Shown here: positions 63,498 to 64,000 of the stretch, piece after piece | Numbering within the stretch: the stretch's first letter is position 1 | How the letters are laid out: each line of letters opens with the position of its first letter | Assembly: GCF_007489275.1 (NCBI RefSeq) | Contig: NZ_VLNR01000008.1 | Span: 54,685-118,684, forward strand | Direction: 5' to 3' | From: Aquimarina algiphila | GTDB taxonomy: Bacteria; Bacteroidota; Bacteroidia; Flavobacteriales; Flavobacteriaceae | DNA: 64,000 bases | Notes under the pieces: generated by a model | What the model was told of the DNA's origin: nothing | Seen by the model: the letters and a program-made list of their open reading frames with translations, nothing else | Databases searched by the model: none | Program-made: the position numbers and the translations under genes

Positions 63498-64000
63498 ATA
63501 ACAATTATAAGAATGCACAATACTCTCTTTTTAATTAAAATAGAAGAAAAAGCCACAGATGGCGCTCCTAAAGAAATATTTCTTATAACTATGAATTAAC
63601 ATCACCATTATTACAGAATCCCGAAAAATGAAACTGGCACATCTTAATATTGCAATGAATAACAACACAAAGTAATAACAAATAAAAAACCAACTTATGA
63701 AGATAATATCACACTACGCTAACTAGAATTACACAATAGCAAACTCAAAACAATAAGATTATAGCGCTGTAATTAAATTGTTTTGATTTTAGACCACAAA
63801 GGAGTTTCTCCTTTAACAGACCTTATGATGACTTTAGGTCTGATGTTACCCCAACATATAAATAAATAATAACTAACCCGTTGTGCATTTAGAAAAAGTT
63901 GCGCAAACTGCTAAAAGGCAGTAAATTGTAGTTACGACACTATAATTCATATGCACAACTTTCAAGCAAATTACGATAAAATACTCAAGGTTTTAAAAGG
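63498..64000. other. Terminal intergenic region with orphan repeat and inverted repeats
   Basis: No gene is seen in the last 503 bases. The second copy of the 56-base repeat (63611-63666) stands before a frame that stops after nine codons (63697). A hairpin AAAGGAG/CTCCTTT lies near 63799-63815 and an inverted repeat GTTGTGCAT/ATGCACAAC at 63880-63959 encloses ACTGC/GCAGT. A gene beyond the window may use this region. Confidence 0.5.
63611..63666 (+). repeat. 56-base direct repeat, copy 2, orphan promoter
   Basis: It is nearly the same as the promoter-like sequence at 62382-62437, including AAAAATGAAACTGG (63624-63637) and TAATATTG, yet no gene starts after it in the window. It looks like a promoter that has lost its gene, or one that drives a noncoding transcript. 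Confidence 0.65.

Noticed and set aside
63880..63959. Integron attC-like site
   Set aside because: The arms start with GTT and end with AAC, the opposite of the attC core order, GTTGTGC does not fit GTTRRRY, and there is no integrase.

Overview
The window looks like the chromosome of a marine Flavobacteriia-type member of the Bacteroidota, in the Aquimarina/Kordia range. This is an inference from gene content. The DNA is very AT-rich. Several large exported proteins end in type A sorting domains of the type IX secretion system (T9SS). There is a FecI/FecR/TonB-receptor triad with an STN domain, and many lipoproteins have a short lipobox. Promoter boxes, where visible, are of the TAnnTTTG type. 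I see no tRNA, rRNA, CRISPR array, transposase or phage structural gene.

Layout. 1-1714: two tandem PD40/TolB-like beta-propeller proteins, the first cut by the window edge. 1987-3621: a membrane-bound TPR/HTH regulator. 3632-7861 (minus): an ECF sigma factor, FecR-like anti-sigma factor and TonB-dependent receptor. 7984-21512: two paralogous surface cassettes, each made of a leader with a tandem TTTGTAGGGGTG repeat, a giant T9SS-exported protein, an intergenic hairpin and a small FN3-like lipoprotein. They are followed by a TPR histidine kinase and LytTR response regulator (21635-24119, minus), a plausible regulator of the cassettes. 24248-29346: small unknown proteins, an HTH protein, a LexA/CI-like repressor behind a large palindrome, a class V aminotransferase-fold enzyme and an AraC-type regulator. 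29470-35012 (minus): an ABC exporter with unusual nucleotide-binding motifs, and a four-gene unit of DUF2490-like barrel, P-loop protein, small membrane protein and HTTM-DCC fusion.

35159-41311 (minus) is the most intriguing block: a sigma-70-family factor, a single-pass membrane protein with anti-sigma topology and a TPR outer part, a secreted subtilisin-like protease with an acidic tract and T9SS tail, and a membrane-anchored TPR-CHAT (caspase-like) protein. All run in one direction and could form a protease-controlled signalling relay.

41725-61074 is a surface-glycan or exopolysaccharide region: two paralogous GT2 enzymes, a GT-C-like membrane protein co-transcribed with an Ig-like protein and a GH5-like glycosidase, a GT4 enzyme, a Wzx-type flippase, two STAS proteins, a 1340-residue DUF4114-type T9SS protein and a TPR/beta-barrel protein that may be the outer-membrane exporter. 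Several promoters here share an ATTCGTC word at similar distances from the start codon, suggesting a regulon. 61075-64000 holds a nested inverted-repeat element without a convincing gene, a helical unknown protein and two FKBP-like lipoproteins among copies of a shared promoter-like repeat.
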